64,000 nucleotides of DNA, taken from NCBI RefSeq assembly GCF_007992195.1, contig NZ_BJZU01000050.1, positions 26,119-90,118 of the forward strand, read 5' to 3'. This DNA is from Methylobacterium oxalidis. GTDB taxonomy: Bacteria > Pseudomonadota > Alphaproteobacteria > Rhizobiales > Beijerinckiaceae. This document shows positions 26,675-36,845 of this stretch, in pieces. Positions within the stretch are counted from its first letter, which is position 1, and every line of letters starts with the position of its first letter. The position numbers and the translations under genes are program-made. Under the pieces are notes generated by a model that was not told where the DNA came from, ran no database searches, and worked only from the letters and a program-made list of their open reading frames with translations.

Positions 26675-27736
26675 ATGTCCGATCCCGTCTTCTTCTCCGC
26701 GAACGCTTCGCTGAGCCTCGGCGCCGTCGCCGAGGCGGCCGGCCTGTCCCTGCCGGAGGGCGCGGACCCGGCCCTCGTCCTGACCGGTGCGGCGCCGCTC
26801 GAGAGCGCCGGCCCGGCCGACCTCGCCTACATGGACAATGCCCGCTACGGGGACGCGCTCGCCGCGACCCGCGCGGCCGTGTGCCTCGTCTCGCCGCGCT
26901 TCGCCGCGCGCGTGCCGGCCACGACCGTCGCCCTCGTCACGCGCGATCCCTACCGCATCTACGCGGCGCTCCTCGCCCGCCTCCATCCGGACGCGATGCG
27001 GCCGGCCTCGCTCTTCGGCAGCCGCGGTGTCTCGCCGGGCGCGCACGTCCACCCGGACGCGCGGCTCGAGGAGAACGTCCAGGTCGATCCCGGGGCGACG
27101 ATCGGGCCGGGCGCCGAGGTCGGCTCCGGCAGCGTGATCGGGCCCGGGGCCGCGATCGGCCCGAACGTGCGGATCGGGCGCGATTGCAGCGTCGGCGCGG
27201 GCGCGACCCTCACCCACGCCCTCGTCGGCAACCGCGTCATCGTCCATCCGGGCGCCCGGATCGGCCAGGACGGGTTCGGCTTCGCCATGGGGGCGAGCCA
27301 CATCAAGGTCCCGCAGATCGGCCGCGTCATCGTGCAGGACGACGTCGAGATCGGGGCCAACACCACGATCGACCGGGGCGCGAGCCGCGACACGGTGATC
27401 GGGGAGGGGACCAAGATCGACAACCTCGTCCAGATCGCCCACAACGTCGTGATCGGGCGCCACTGCGTCATCGTCTCGGGCGTCGGCATTTCGGGCTCGA
27501 CGACGCTGGAGGACTACGTCGTTCTCGGCGGCCAGGTCGGCGTCGTCGGCCATCTGCGGATCGGCCGCGGCTCGCAGATCGCCGGCTCCTCGAACGTCAA
27601 CAAGGACGTCCCGCCGGGCAGCCGCTGGGGCGGCACGCCGGCCAAGCCCGTGCGTGCGTGGTTCCGCGAGCTCACGACGCTGGCCAGGCTCGCCGAGCGC
27701 TCGGGGAAGGGCGAGCGGGACGAATCCGCCGACTGA
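26675..27736 (+). CDS. lpxD: UDP-3-O-(3-hydroxyacyl)glucosamine N-acyltransferase
   Basis: Third step of lipid A synthesis: adds a hydroxyacyl chain to the 2-amino group of UDP-3-O-acyl-glucosamine. The start is uncertain: an ATG at 26675 (353 residues) or a TTG 9 bases earlier. An N-terminal uridine-binding domain ([20 protein letters not shown]) precedes a left-handed beta-helix of hexapeptide repeats ([20 protein letters not shown]). The catalytic His lies in [16 protein letters not shown]. It lies 51 bases after bamA. A very strong hairpin follows at 27760. Confidence 0.96.
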   Translation: MSDPVFFSANASLSLGAVAEAAGLSLPEGADPALVLTGAAPLESAGPADLAYMDNARYGDALAATRAAVCLVSPRFAARVPATTVALVTRDPYRIYAALLARLHPDAMRPASLFGSRGVSPGAHVHPDARLEENVQVDPGATIGPGAEVGSGSVIGPGAAIGPNVRIGRDCSVGAGATLTHALVGNRVIVHPGARIGQDGFGFAMGASHIKVPQIGRVIVQDDVEIGANTTIDRGASRDTVIGEGTKIDNLVQIAHNVVIGRHCVIVSGVGISGSTTLEDYVVLGGQVGVVGHLRIGRGSQIAGSSNVNKDVPPGSRWGGTPAKPVRAWFRELTTLARLAERSGKGERDESAD

Positions 27737-27759
27737 CCGCGCCTCGGCCGATCCGTGGC

Positions 27760-27790
27760 CTTGCGCGGCGCCGCGCGGGCGCCGCGCAAG
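27760..27790 (+). terminator. Strong hairpin terminator after lpxD
   Basis: A perfect 12-bp stem (CTTGCGCGGCGC / GCGCCGCGCAAG) with a 7-base loop lies 24 bases after the lpxD stop. It should separate lpxD transcription from the histidine kinase gene that follows. Confidence 0.75.
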
Positions 27791-27977
27791 AATTCGCGAA
27801 CGCGTCGGTTTTGAGCGGTTCCGGTGACGGGCCGGGAAGGCGCGCGGGTGCATGGCTCGGGCGAGGCGGCCGCTGCCCCGGTGCGACAGGCCCGCGCGCC
27901 ATCTATCCGTGGCCGCAGGCATGGCTAAGGTCAGGCGGCTCCGAGGAGCACCGATTCGGCGGGGGCCACACACCATC

Positions 27978-30221
27978 ATGGGCCAGAGGCAGGCCACGGA
28001 GGCGCGCGCGGCGTCGTCCGCCGAGGCGTCGCATGGCGGTACCGCGATCCGCGCCGGACGCGCGCTTCTCGTCGTCTCGATTCTGCTCCCCGCTATCCTG
28101 CTTGTATTGGCGAGCTGGCACAACCGCGTTGAGGTGCTGCGGGAGGCCGACGGCCGCGTCGAGCGCACGCTCCGCGTTCTTCACGAGCACGCGATCAAAG
28201 TCTTCGAGACCCAGAAGCTGATCATCGACCGGATCAACGGTCGGTTGCGCTTCATCGACTGGTCGCGGGAGTCCGACCGCCTCGATCTGCACCGCTTCCT
28301 GGCCGACCTGCAGAAGAGCTACGAGCAGGTCGCGACGCTGACGATCACCGACGCCGAGGGACGCCTCGTCGCGAGCAGCCGCGCGCACCCTGCCGATCCG
28401 AGCGTGAGCTTCACCGACCGCGACTGGTTCCAGGCGCTGCGGGCCACCGACCGGGGCGAGCTCTTCGTCTCGCGCTCCTATCTCGGGCGCCAGTCCGGGC
28501 AGCCGGTCTTCAACGTCGCCCGCCGGGTCTACAGCGCGGACGGAAGCTTCCAGGGCGCCGTCGCCCTCTCGGTGGACCGCGGCTACTTCGAGACCTTCTA
28601 CCGGGAGGTGGACCCGGACCTCGCCCACAACGTCGTGCTGGTGCGCGGCGACGGCGAGATCCTGGCGCGGGAGCCGGCGACCGCACTGATGACTCTGCCG
28701 CCGAGCGCGCCGATGATGCTCGCGATCGGCCGCGGCGACGACGGGCCGTACCGGGCGGTCTCGGCGGTGGACCGGGTGTCCCGCATCTTCTCCTTCCGGC
28801 AGGTCGCCCCCTACCCGGTCTACATCGGCTTCGGCGTCAGCGAGGCGGGGGTTCTCGCCGCCTGGCGGCGGCACGTGCTCGGCTACGCCCTCGTCGCCGC
28901 GCTCGCCGCGGCGAGCCTGTTCGGCGTCTCCCTGCTGGCGTTCCGCCAGATGCGGCAGGAGCGGCTCGCCACGCGGCGCTGGCGGGCCGCGGCCGACGCG
29001 CTGACGGCCGAGGCCGCGGAGCGCCGCCGGGCCGAGGAGCAGCTCCGGCAGGCGCAGAAGATGGAGGCGGTCGGCCGCCTCACGGGCGGCGTCGCCCACG
29101 ACTTCAACAACCTGCTGACGGTGGTCATCGGCAACCTGGAGATGGCCCAGCGGCGTGCGGCTGACATCGACCCGCGCCTGATCCGCGGCATCGACAACGC
29201 GATGGAGGGTGCGCGCCGGGCCGCGACCCTGACCCACCGCCTCCTCGCCTTCTCCCGCCAGTCGCCGCTCAGCCCCGAGACCGTCGACGCGAACCGGCTC
29301 GTGGCGGGCATGTCCGACCTGTTCCGCCGGACGCTCGGCGAGCAGGTCGCGGTCGAGACCGTGCTGGCGGGCGGACTCTGGCTGACGCAGGCCGACGCGA
29401 ACCAGATGGAGAGCGCCATCCTCAACCTCGCTGTCAACGCGCGCGACGCGATGCCGGAGGGCGGCAAGCTCACCATCGAGACCGGCAACGCCTACCTCGA
29501 CGAATCCTACGCCGCGCATCACGAGGAGCTGCGCGCCGGCCAGTACGTGATGGTCGCCGTCTGCGACACCGGCACCGGCATGCCGCCCGAGGTGACGAGC
29601 CGCGTCTTCGAGCCGTTCTTCACGACGAAGCCGCCCGGCAAGGGCTCGGGCCTCGGGCTCGCCCAGGTCTACGGCTTCATGCGCCAGTCGGGCGGCCACG
29701 TCGCGGTCTATTCCGAGGTCGGGCAGGGCACCGCGATCAAGCTCTACTTCCCCCGCCTCGCGCGCGCCGCCGGTGAGGTGCCGGGCGATCCGCGCCTGAA
29801 GATGGAGACGCCGAGCCTGATCCCCGGCGTGCTGGAGCGCGCGCCGCAGCCCGGCCTGACCGTGCTCGCCGTCGAGGACGACCCGATGGTGCGCGCCTTC
29901 ACCGTCGCTGCGCTCGAGGAGGCGGGCTACCGCGTTCTCCAGGCCGCGGAGGGGCCGCAGGCCCTGCGCCTGATCGAGACCGAGCCCGAGATCGCGCTCC
30001 TCTTCACCGACGTCGTGCTGACGGGTCCCCTCGACGGCCGCAGGGTCGCCGACGAGGCCCTGCGCCTGCGCCCCCAGATCAAGGTGCTGTTCACGACCGG
30101 CTACACCCGCAACGCCATCATCCATCACGGCCGCCTCGACGAGGGCGTCGATCTCCTCGTCAAGCCGTTCACGGCGGCGAGCCTCGGCCGCAAGGTGCGC
30201 GCCGCCCTCACGACCGCCTGA
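27978..30221 (+). CDS. Hybrid sensor histidine kinase with periplasmic sensor and receiver domain
   Basis: Membrane signalling kinase of about 747 residues (ATG at 27978; an ATG at 27921 would extend it). The first membrane segment is about 27-45 (RALLVVSILLPAILLVLAS), followed by a periplasmic Cache-like domain of about 260 residues (VSFTDRDWFQALRATDRGEL) and a second membrane segment (GYALVAALAAASLFGVSLLA). A coiled linker leads to the HisKA domain with His374 in GGVAHDFNNLLTVVIGNLEM. The ATPase boxes are NLAVNARDAMPEGGKL, DTGTGMP, FEPFFTTKPPGKGSGLGL. A C-terminal receiver has Asp678 in LFTDVVLTGP. Its location between lpxD and fabZ, framed by its own terminator and spacers, is unusual. Ligand and output are unknown. 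Confidence 0.92.
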   Translation: MGQRQATEARAASSAEASHGGTAIRAGRALLVVSILLPAILLVLASWHNRVEVLREADGRVERTLRVLHEHAIKVFETQKLIIDRINGRLRFIDWSRESDRLDLHRFLADLQKSYEQVATLTITDAEGRLVASSRAHPADPSVSFTDRDWFQALRATDRGELFVSRSYLGRQSGQPVFNVARRVYSADGSFQGAVALSVDRGYFETFYREVDPDLAHNVVLVRGDGEILAREPATALMTLPPSAPMMLAIGRGDDGPYRAVSAVDRVSRIFSFRQVAPYPVYIGFGVSEAGVLAAWRRHVLGYALVAALAAASLFGVSLLAFRQMRQERLATRRWRAAADALTAEAAERRRAEEQLRQAQKMEAVGRLTGGVAHDFNNLLTVVIGNLEMAQRRAADIDPRLIRGIDNAMEGARRAATLTHRLLAFSRQSPLSPETVDANRLVAGMSDLFRRTLGEQVAVETVLAGGLWLTQADANQMESAILNLAVNARDAMPEGGKLTIETGNAYLDESYAAHHEELRAGQYVMVAVCDTGTGMPPEVTSRVFEPFFTTKPPGKGSGLGLAQVYGFMRQSGGHVAVYSEVGQGTAIKLYFPRLARAAGEVPGDPRLKMETPSLIPGVLERAPQPGLTVLAVEDDPMVRAFTVAALEEAGYRVLQAAEGPQALRLIETEPEIALLFTDVVLTGPLDGRRVADEALRLRPQIKVLFTTGYTRNAIIHHGRLDEGVDLLVKPFTAASLGRKVRAALTTA

Positions 30222-30368
30222 GGTCCGCCTCCCGCGACGGGCGCAGCAGCCCGCATCCGCCCTCGGGACTTGCGTCCGCCCCTATTTCTGACGAAGACGC
30301 TCTGAGCTTTCGCGGATGAGCGGGCGGCGCTCGGCCGCCTTCGGGAACGAGAAGAGGTGCAAGACCCG

Positions 30369-30833
30369 ATGAGCGAGACGGCGCGTGAACTCGGCTCTGC
30401 CGATATTCAGCAGGTGCTGGAGCTGCTTCCCCACCGCTACCCGTTCCTGATGATCGACCGGATCATCGAGATCGACCGCGACGAGAGTTGCATCGGCATC
30501 AAGAACGTGACGATTAATGAGCCGCAATTCACCGGACATTTCCCGGACCTGCCCGTCTTCCCCGGCGTGCTCCTCATCGAGGGCATGGCGCAGACCGCGG
30601 GCGCCATCTGCTGCCGGCACATCATGACGGACGAGCTGCGCACCAAGCAGGTCTTCTTCATGACGATCGACAAGTGCAAGTTCCGCAAGCCCGTCGTACC
30701 GGGCGACACGGTGCGCTACCACATGAAGAAGCTGAACCAGCGGCGCACCATGTGGTGGTTCCGCGGCGAGGCCCGCGTCGGCGACACACTCGTGGCGGAG
30801 GCGGAGATCGGCGCGATGCTGGTGACGGAGTGA
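30369..30833 (+). CDS. fabZ: 3-hydroxyacyl-[ACP] dehydratase FabZ
   Basis: Dehydrates 3-hydroxyacyl-ACP in fatty acid elongation; it competes with the Lpx acyltransferases for hydroxyacyl-ACP. The ATG at 30369, with AGAGG upstream, gives 154 residues; a GTG at 30357 would add four. The hot-dog fold motifs are clear: [14 protein letters not shown] (catalytic His) and [20 protein letters not shown] (active-site Glu region). The stop lies within the lpxA start region, so fabZ and lpxA are coupled. Confidence 0.96.
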   Translation: MSETARELGSADIQQVLELLPHRYPFLMIDRIIEIDRDESCIGIKNVTINEPQFTGHFPDLPVFPGVLLIEGMAQTAGAICCRHIMTDELRTKQVFFMTIDKCKFRKPVVPGDTVRYHMKKLNQRRTMWWFRGEARVGDTLVAEAEIGAMLVTE

Positions 30834-30841
30834 GCGCGGGC

Positions 30842-31642
30842 ATGATCCATCCGAGCGCCATCGTCGAGGACGGGGCCACGATCGGCGAGGGCGTCCGGAT
30901 CGGACCCTTCTGCCATGTCGGCCCGCAGGTCGTGCTCGCCGAGGGCTGCGAGCTCGTCAGCCACGTCGTGGTGGCGGGCGACACGGCCGTGGGCGCCCGG
31001 ACCCGGATCTTCCCCTTCGCCTCGATCGGCCACCCGCCCCAGGACCTGAAATACCGCGGCGAGGCCTCGATCCTCCGGATCGGCGCGGATTGCCTGATCC
31101 GCGAGGGCGTCACCATGAACCCGGGCACCGCCGGGGGCGGGCTGGAGACGGTGGTCGGCGACCGCTGCACTTTCCTCGCGCACTCCCATGTCGGGCACGA
31201 TTGCCGGGTGGGCGACAGCGTCATCTTCTCCAACAACGTGATGCTGGCCGGCCATTGCAGCGTCGGCGACTACGCGATCCTCGGCGGCGGCGCCGCTGTG
31301 ATCCAGTTCGCCCGGGTCGGGGCCCATGCCTTCGTCGGCGGCCTCTCAGGCCTCGAGAACGACTGCATCCCCTACGGGATGGTGCTCGGCAACCGGGCGT
31401 ACCTGTCGGGCCTCAACATCATCGGCCTCCAGCGCCGCGGCTTCGCCCGCGAGGACATCCATGCCCTGCGCCGCGCCTACCGGGCCCTGTTCGCGCCCGA
31501 GGGCACCCTGATGGAGCGCGTCGAGGACGTCGCCGCCGAGTACGCGTCGCACCCGGCCGTCGGCGAGATCCTCGCCTTCATCCGCGAGGGCGGCAGGCGC
31601 TCGATCTGCACGCCCCGCGAGGCGCCCGCGAGCGCGGTCTGA
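30842..31642 (+). CDS. lpxA: UDP-N-acetylglucosamine acyltransferase
   Basis: First step of lipid A synthesis: transfers a 3-hydroxyacyl chain from ACP to UDP-GlcNAc. The ATG at 30842 gives the canonical start MIHPSAIVEDGATIGEG and 266 residues; a GTG at 30830 overlapping the fabZ stop is possible. Left-handed beta-helix hexapeptides run through the first two thirds, with the catalytic His in FLAHSHVGHDCRVG. The C-terminal helical part (RRGFAREDIHALRRAYRALF) is typical. lpxI follows after 8 bases. Confidence 0.97.
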   Translation: MIHPSAIVEDGATIGEGVRIGPFCHVGPQVVLAEGCELVSHVVVAGDTAVGARTRIFPFASIGHPPQDLKYRGEASILRIGADCLIREGVTMNPGTAGGGLETVVGDRCTFLAHSHVGHDCRVGDSVIFSNNVMLAGHCSVGDYAILGGGAAVIQFARVGAHAFVGGLSGLENDCIPYGMVLGNRAYLSGLNIIGLQRRGFAREDIHALRRAYRALFAPEGTLMERVEDVAAEYASHPAVGEILAFIREGGRRSICTPREAPASAV

Positions 31643-31650
31643 GCGCCGCG

Positions 31651-32529
31651 ATGGCCGAACGCCCGCTCCCGGCCGCCGCGCCGGAGCCCGAGGGCTCCCT
31701 CGTCCTGGTGGCCGGCGCGGGGCGTCTGCCCGAGCTCGTGGCCGAGTCCCTGGAGCGTGCGGCGCGCCCCTTCAAGGTGCTCGGCGTGCGCGGCTTCACC
31801 GACCGGCGCCTGCGCGCCCGCGCCGACGCCACGGTCGACCTCCTCGACATCGCCGGGACCCTGCGGATCCTTAAGGGCTGGGGGCCGGCCGCCATCGTGC
31901 CGGCCGGCGGGGTCGCGCGGCCGAGCCCCGCCGCGATCTTCAACGCCGCCGCGGCCGTGCGCAACCGCGACGCGCTGCGCGCCATCGCGGGCGGCGGCGA
32001 CGACCGCCTGCTGCGCGCCGTTCTGGCGCTCCTGGAGGAGAACGGCCACCGGGTGCTCGGCGTGCACGAGGTCGCGCCCGATCTCCTGAGCCCCGAGGGT
32101 CGCCTCGGCCGATTCGGTCCGGACGAGGCAGCGCGGGTCTCGGTCGCCACCGGCCGCGCCCTGCTCGAGGCCCTGTCGCCCTTCGATGTGGGCCAGGCGG
32201 CCGTGGTGGCGGCCGAGCGGGTGCTCACGGTGGAGGGTCCGGAGGGGACCGACCGCATGCTCGCACGCGCCCGCGCCGTCGCCCGCAGGCCCTTCGGGCT
32301 CGGGCGCCCGCTGCCCGGGACAGTGCTCGTCAAGCTCGCGAAGGTCGGCCAGGATCTACGCATCGACCTGCCCGCGATCGGCCCGCGCACGATCCGCGCC
32401 GCCGCATCCGCGGGCTGCGCCGGCCTCGCCATCCAGGCGGGCCGCACGCTCGTGATCGACCGAGCCGAGACGGTCGCGGCCGCCGACCGCCTTGGGCTGT
32501 TCCTCGTCGGCCTGGACGCAGCCCGGTGA
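31651..32529 (+). CDS. lpxI: UDP-2,3-diacylglucosamine diphosphatase LpxI
   Basis: Hydrolyses UDP-2,3-diacylglucosamine to lipid X, doing in alphaproteobacteria the job of LpxH in E. coli. The 292-residue protein starts at the ATG at 31651. It has the N-terminal segment LVLVAGAGRLPELVAESLER, the GVRGFTD motif, and the C-terminal catalytic domain with EGTDRMLARA, LVKLAKVGQDLRIDLPAIG and IQAGRTLVIDRAET. The stop overlaps the lpxB GTG start by 4 bases, so lpxI and lpxB are translationally coupled. Confidence 0.95.
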   Translation: MAERPLPAAAPEPEGSLVLVAGAGRLPELVAESLERAARPFKVLGVRGFTDRRLRARADATVDLLDIAGTLRILKGWGPAAIVPAGGVARPSPAAIFNAAAAVRNRDALRAIAGGGDDRLLRAVLALLEENGHRVLGVHEVAPDLLSPEGRLGRFGPDEAARVSVATGRALLEALSPFDVGQAAVVAAERVLTVEGPEGTDRMLARARAVARRPFGLGRPLPGTVLVKLAKVGQDLRIDLPAIGPRTIRAAASAGCAGLAIQAGRTLVIDRAETVAAADRLGLFLVGLDAAR

Positions 32530-33680
32530 AGGTCTGGCTGGTAGCGGGCGAGGATTCGGGCGACCAGCTCGGCGCCAAGCTGATGCGGGGGCTGCGGGCT
32601 CTCGCTCCGGAGCCCATCGTCTTCGGCGGCGTTGGCGGAGAGGCGATGGAGGCCGAGGGATTGGCCTCACTCTTCCCGATCGACGACGTGGCGGTGATGG
32701 GCTACCTGCCCGTGCTGGCCCGCGCCCGCACCCTGCTGCGCCGCATCCGCGAGACGGTGGACGACGTGGTGGCGGCCGCGCCCGACATCCTCGTCATCAT
32801 CGACAGTCCCGGCTTCACCCACGCGGTGGCGCGTCGCGTGCGCAAGCGCCGCCCCGATCTGCCGATCGTCGATTACGTGTCGCCGAGCGTCTGGGCTTGG
32901 CGCCCCTGGCGCGCTGCCGGGATGCGGCCTTTCATCGACCACGTCCTGGCGCTGCTGCCCTTCGAGCCCGACGCGCATCGCCGCCTCGGCGGTCCGGCCT
33001 GCACCTATGTGGGCCACCCGCTCATCGAGCGCCTCGACGCGTTGCGGCCCGGGCCGTCCGAGCGCGCGCAGCGCGCCGCCGCGCCCTGGCGCCTCGCCGT
33101 GCTGCCGGGCTCGCGCCGCTCCGAGATCGAGCGGCTGATGCCGGTCTTCGGCCGGACGCTGGCGCTCGTCGCGGAGCGGGCGGGGCCAGTCGAGGCGCTG
33201 CTGCCGGCGGTGAGCCGCCACCGCGCCCTGATCGAGCGGCTCGCGGCGGCCTGGGACGTGCCGGTCCGACTCGTGCACGGGGAGGCCGGCAAGCACGCGG
33301 TCTTCCGGCAGGCGCGCGCGGCGCTCGCGGCCTCCGGCACGGTGACGCTCGAACTCGCGCTCGCCGAGGTGCCGATGGTCGTCGCCTACAAGGTCTCGCG
33401 CCTCGAGGAGGTGATCGCCCGCCGCCTCATCCAGGTGCCGACGATCGTGCTGCCGAACCTGATCCTCGGCGAGAACGCGATGCCGGAATTCGTGCAGGCG
33501 GATTGCCAGCCGGAGATCCTGGCCGAGGCCCTGCTGCCGCTGCTCGTCGGCGGCCCAGAGCGCGAGCGCCAGGTCCGGGCCCTGGAGCGCCTAGACGACC
33601 TGATGCGGTTGCCGAACGGCGCTGCCCCGAGCGAGAGCGCCGCCCAAGTCGTGCTCGCCGCCTGCCGGCGGGCGGCGTGA
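32526..33680 (+). CDS. lpxB: Lipid-A-disaccharide synthase
   Basis: Joins UDP-2,3-diacylglucosamine and lipid X into the lipid A disaccharide; peripheral membrane GT19 glycosyltransferase. The 384-residue protein starts at a GTG overlapping the lpxI stop. Family motifs: VWLVAGEDSGDQLGAKLM at the N-terminus, IDSPGFTHAVARRVRK, YVSPSVWAWRPWR, TYVGHPLIE, LPGSRRSEIERLMP and the C-terminal ASGTVTLELALAEVPMVVAY. It is the last plus-strand gene of the lipid A set and converges with gltA. Confidence 0.97.
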   Translation: MKVWLVAGEDSGDQLGAKLMRGLRALAPEPIVFGGVGGEAMEAEGLASLFPIDDVAVMGYLPVLARARTLLRRIRETVDDVVAAAPDILVIIDSPGFTHAVARRVRKRRPDLPIVDYVSPSVWAWRPWRAAGMRPFIDHVLALLPFEPDAHRRLGGPACTYVGHPLIERLDALRPGPSERAQRAAAPWRLAVLPGSRRSEIERLMPVFGRTLALVAERAGPVEALLPAVSRHRALIERLAAAWDVPVRLVHGEAGKHAVFRQARAALAASGTVTLELALAEVPMVVAYKVSRLEEVIARRLIQVPTIVLPNLILGENAMPEFVQADCQPEILAEALLPLLVGGPERERQVRALERLDDLMRLPNGAAPSESAAQVVLAACRRAA

Positions 33681-33690
33681 GGCGAGCCCA

Positions 33691-33728
33691 GGTGCCGGGG
33701 CCCCGCTCGCGCGGCCCCGGCCGGCACC
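33691..33728. terminator. Bidirectional terminator between lpxB and gltA
   Basis: GGTGCCGG (33691-33698) pairs with CCGGCACC (33721-33728), and GGGGCC with GGCCCC can pair further in. It lies between the convergent stops of lpxB (33680) and gltA (33753). Confidence 0.7.
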
Positions 33729-33752
33729 CGCTTCCGGCCTTCGTCCCGGTCT

Positions 33753-35042
33753 TCAGCCGCGGCTGTTGATCGGCACGTATTCCCGCTGCTCCGGCCCGAT
33801 GTAGAGCTGGCGCGGCCGGCCGATCTTCTGGGACGGATCCTCGATCATCTCCGCCCACTGCGCGATCCAGCCGACCGTGCGGGCCAGCGCGAACAGCACC
33901 GTGAACATGTCGGTCGGGAAGCCCATCGCCTTGAGGGTGATGCCCGAGTAGAAGTCGATGTTCGGGTAGAGCTTCTTCTCGATGAAGTAGTCGTCCTTCA
34001 GGGCGATCTGCTCCAGCTCCATCGCGACTTCGAGCAGCGGGTCGTCCTTGAGGCCGAGCTCGCCCAGGACCTCGTGGGTGGTCTTCTGCATGATGCGGGC
34101 GCGCGGGTCGTAGTTCTTGTAGACCCGGTGTCCGAAGCCCATCAGGCGGAAGGGATCGTTCTTGTCCTTCGCCTTGTCGACGTACTGCTTCACGCGGTCC
34201 GGCGTGCCGATCTCCATCAGCATCTTGAGCGCCGCCTCGTTGGCGCCGCCGTGGGCCGGCCCCCAGAGGCAGGCGATGCCGGCCGCGATGCAGGCGAAGG
34301 GGTTGGCGCCCGAGGAGCCGGCGAGCCGCACCGTCGAGGTCGAGGCGTTCTGCTCGTGGTCGGCGTGGAGGATGAAGATCCGGTCCAGTGCGCGGGCGAA
34401 GATCGGGTTGATCTGGTACTCCTCGCAAGGAACCGCGAAGCACATCCGTAGGAAGTTCGAGGTGTAATCGAGCTCGTTCTTCGGATACACGAACGGCTGG
34501 CCGATCGAGTACTTGTAGGCCATCGCCGCGAGCGTTGGCATCTTGGCGATCATCCGCATGGAGGCGACCATGCGCTGCTTCTCGTCCGAAATGTCGGTCG
34601 AATCGTGATAGAAGGCCGAGAGCGCGCCGACGCAGGCCACCATCACCGCCATCGGGTGGGCGTCGCGGCGGAAGCCCTGGAAGAAGCGGTTCATCTGGTC
34701 GTGCACCATGGTGTGGCGCGTGACCCGGTAGTCGAAATCGGCCTTCTGCGAGGGCGTCGGCAGCTCGCCGAACAGCATCAGGTAGCAGGTCTCGAGGAAG
34801 TCGCCGTGCTCGGCGAGCTGCTCGATCGGGTAGCCGCGGTAGAGCAGCACGCCCGCGTCGCCGTCGATGTAGGTGATCTTCGACTCGCAGGAGGCGGTCG
34901 AGGTGAAGCCCGGATCGAAGGTGAAGACGCCGGTCTTCGCGTGAAGCTTGCCGATATCGATGACGCTGGGCCCGATCGTCCCGGTCTTGACCGGCAACTC
35001 GATCTGCTTGTCGTCCACGGTGATCGTGCTGGATGCGCTCAT
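33753..35042 (-). CDS. gltA: Citrate synthase
   Basis: Condenses acetyl-CoA with oxaloacetate at the entry to the TCA cycle. The ATG at 35042 gives 429 residues, the length of the large type II (hexameric, Gram-negative) enzyme. Typical segments: [20 protein letters not shown] near the N-terminus, [15 protein letters not shown], then the active-site His regions AWGPAHGG-like [15 protein letters not shown] and [14 protein letters not shown], and [19 protein letters not shown]. It converges on lpxB and lies downstream of gltX on the same strand with a 217-base gap. Confidence 0.97.
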   Translation of the reverse strand: MSASSTITVDDKQIELPVKTGTIGPSVIDIGKLHAKTGVFTFDPGFTSTASCESKITYIDGDAGVLLYRGYPIEQLAEHGDFLETCYLMLFGELPTPSQKADFDYRVTRHTMVHDQMNRFFQGFRRDAHPMAVMVACVGALSAFYHDSTDISDEKQRMVASMRMIAKMPTLAAMAYKYSIGQPFVYPKNELDYTSNFLRMCFAVPCEEYQINPIFARALDRIFILHADHEQNASTSTVRLAGSSGANPFACIAAGIACLWGPAHGGANEAALKMLMEIGTPDRVKQYVDKAKDKNDPFRLMGFGHRVYKNYDPRARIMQKTTHEVLGELGLKDDPLLEVAMELEQIALKDDYFIEKKLYPNIDFYSGITLKAMGFPTDMFTVLFALARTVGWIAQWAEMIEDPSQKIGRPRQLYIGPEQREYVPINSRG

Positions 35043-35259
35043 GGAGGCGTGGACCTTTCCTGGCAACGGGGCGGCGCCGTACCCGCGCGGCGGCTGAGCC
35101 GGGGCCCGGGTTCGGTGCGGAACGGCAGCGATGCTGCAGTTGCTCACAGGACCATCGGGTTAGCGGATCAGCCGACCGCCATCAACGGGGCGGGTGACAT
35201 CCGTCGGAGAACGCCAAGCGAAATCCGGGCCGGGACCGTCCGGCCGGAAACGCGCCCGG

Positions 35260-36687
35260 TCAGCCCTGCGGGAGCTGGTCCCGCAGGCGGCCGAGGCTCT
35301 CCTCGCGGCCGAGCACGGCCATCACGTCGAAGAGCGGCGGCGAGGTTGTGCGTCCGGTCAGCGTTGCCCGCAAAGGTTGCGCGATCTGGCCGAGCTTCAG
35401 CCCCTGCGTCTCGGCGAAGCTGCGCACCGCGCCCTCCGTCGCGGCCGCGCTCCACTCGGGGACCGCCTCCAGCGCCGGCATCACCGCGGCGAGCCGCGCG
35501 CGGCCGTCCGCCCCGAGAAGCGCCTTCGCCTTGTCATCGAGGGAGAGGGGGCGCTGCGCGTAGAGGTAGTAGGCGCTGTCGAGAAGCTCCACGAGGGTCT
35601 TGGCGCGCTCCTTCAGCCCGGGCATCGACGCTTCGAGGCGCGCGCGCAGCTCCGGCTCGAGCGGCGCCGCGAGGCCGCGCTGGGCGCCGATGCCCGGCAG
35701 GATGGTCTCGACCGCGTCGACGAGGGCCCGGTCGTCGGACTGGCGGATGTAGAGGCCGTTGAGGTTCTCGAGCTTGGCGAAGTCGAACCGGGCGGGCGAG
35801 CGGCCGATCGCCTTGAGGTCGAAGGCCGCGATCATCTCGTCCGTCGAGAACACCTCCTGGTCGCCGTGGCTCCAGCCGAGCCGCACGAGGTAGTTGCGCA
35901 GGGCCGCCGGCAGGTAGCCGAGATCGCGGTAGGCGTCGACGCCGAGCGCTCCGTGCCGCTTCGAGAGCTTCGCCCCGTCCGCTCCGTGGATGAGCGGGAT
36001 ATGCGCCATGCTCGGCATGTCCCAGCCGAGCGCCCCATAGATCTGGCCCTGGCGCGCCGCGTTGGTGAGGTGGTCGTCGCCGCGGATCACCTGCGTCACG
36101 CCCATGTCGTGGTCGTCGACCACGACCGCCAGCATGTAGGTCGGATTGCCGTCCGAGCGCAGCAGCACGAGGTCGTCGAGGTCGCGGTTCTGCCAGACGA
36201 CGCGGCCCTGCACCGCGTCCTCCACCACGGTCTCGCCCTCGGTCGGCGCGCGCAGGCGGATCACCGGCTTGATGCCGGCGGGCGCCTCGGACGGGTCGCG
36301 GTCGCGCCAGCGCCCGTCGTAGCGCAGCGGGCGCCCCTCGGCGCGGGCGGCCTCGCGCATCTGGGTCAGCTCCTCCTGCGTCGCGTAGCAGCGGTAGGCG
36401 CGGCCCGAGGCCAGCAGGCTCTCCGCGATCTCCCGGTGCCGCTCGGCGCGGGCGTACTGGTAGATCACGTCCCCGTCCCAATCGAGGCCGAGCCAGCGCA
36501 TCCCGTCGAGGATCGCGTCGATGGCCCCTTGCGTCGAGCGCTCCCGGTCCGTGTCCTCGATGCGCAGCAGCATCCGGCCGCCGTGGCGGCGGGCGTAGAG
36601 CCAGTTGAACAGGGCCGTGCGGGCGCCGCCGATATGCAGGTAGCCCGTGGGAGAGGGTGCGAAACGCGTGACGACGGCAGAGGACAT
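35260..36687 (-). CDS. gltX: Glutamyl-tRNA synthetase
   Basis: Charges tRNA-Glu; class Ic synthetase. The ATG at 36687 ([20 protein letters not shown]) gives 475 residues; the frame is open far upstream but without similarity. The HIGH-type motif is in [20 protein letters not shown], the KMSKS-type motif is [11 protein letters not shown], and the helical anticodon-binding domain follows. The segment [20 protein letters not shown] is also family-typical. Divergently upstream lies the comEC remnant. Confidence 0.97.
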   Translation of the reverse strand: MSSAVVTRFAPSPTGYLHIGGARTALFNWLYARRHGGRMLLRIEDTDRERSTQGAIDAILDGMRWLGLDWDGDVIYQYARAERHREIAESLLASGRAYRCYATQEELTQMREAARAEGRPLRYDGRWRDRDPSEAPAGIKPVIRLRAPTEGETVVEDAVQGRVVWQNRDLDDLVLLRSDGNPTYMLAVVVDDHDMGVTQVIRGDDHLTNAARQGQIYGALGWDMPSMAHIPLIHGADGAKLSKRHGALGVDAYRDLGYLPAALRNYLVRLGWSHGDQEVFSTDEMIAAFDLKAIGRSPARFDFAKLENLNGLYIRQSDDRALVDAVETILPGIGAQRGLAAPLEPELRARLEASMPGLKERAKTLVELLDSAYYLYAQRPLSLDDKAKALLGADGRARLAAVMPALEAVPEWSAAATEGAVRSFAETQGLKLGQIAQPLRATLTGRTTSPPLFDVMAVLGREESLGRLRDQLPQG

Positions 36688-36845
36688 CGGGCCGGCTGGA
36701 TGTTCGAGTGGATGGGCGGGCGACGTTCGGGCGGGAAGGATCGACCGGCCCGGCCGCGGGCCTGTAGCATGCGCGGACGGACGCGTTAAGAAATCGTCGC
36801 ACGGGGCGGAATTTCCGCTCCCGCGCGTGAGCGGTGCGGCGGGCC

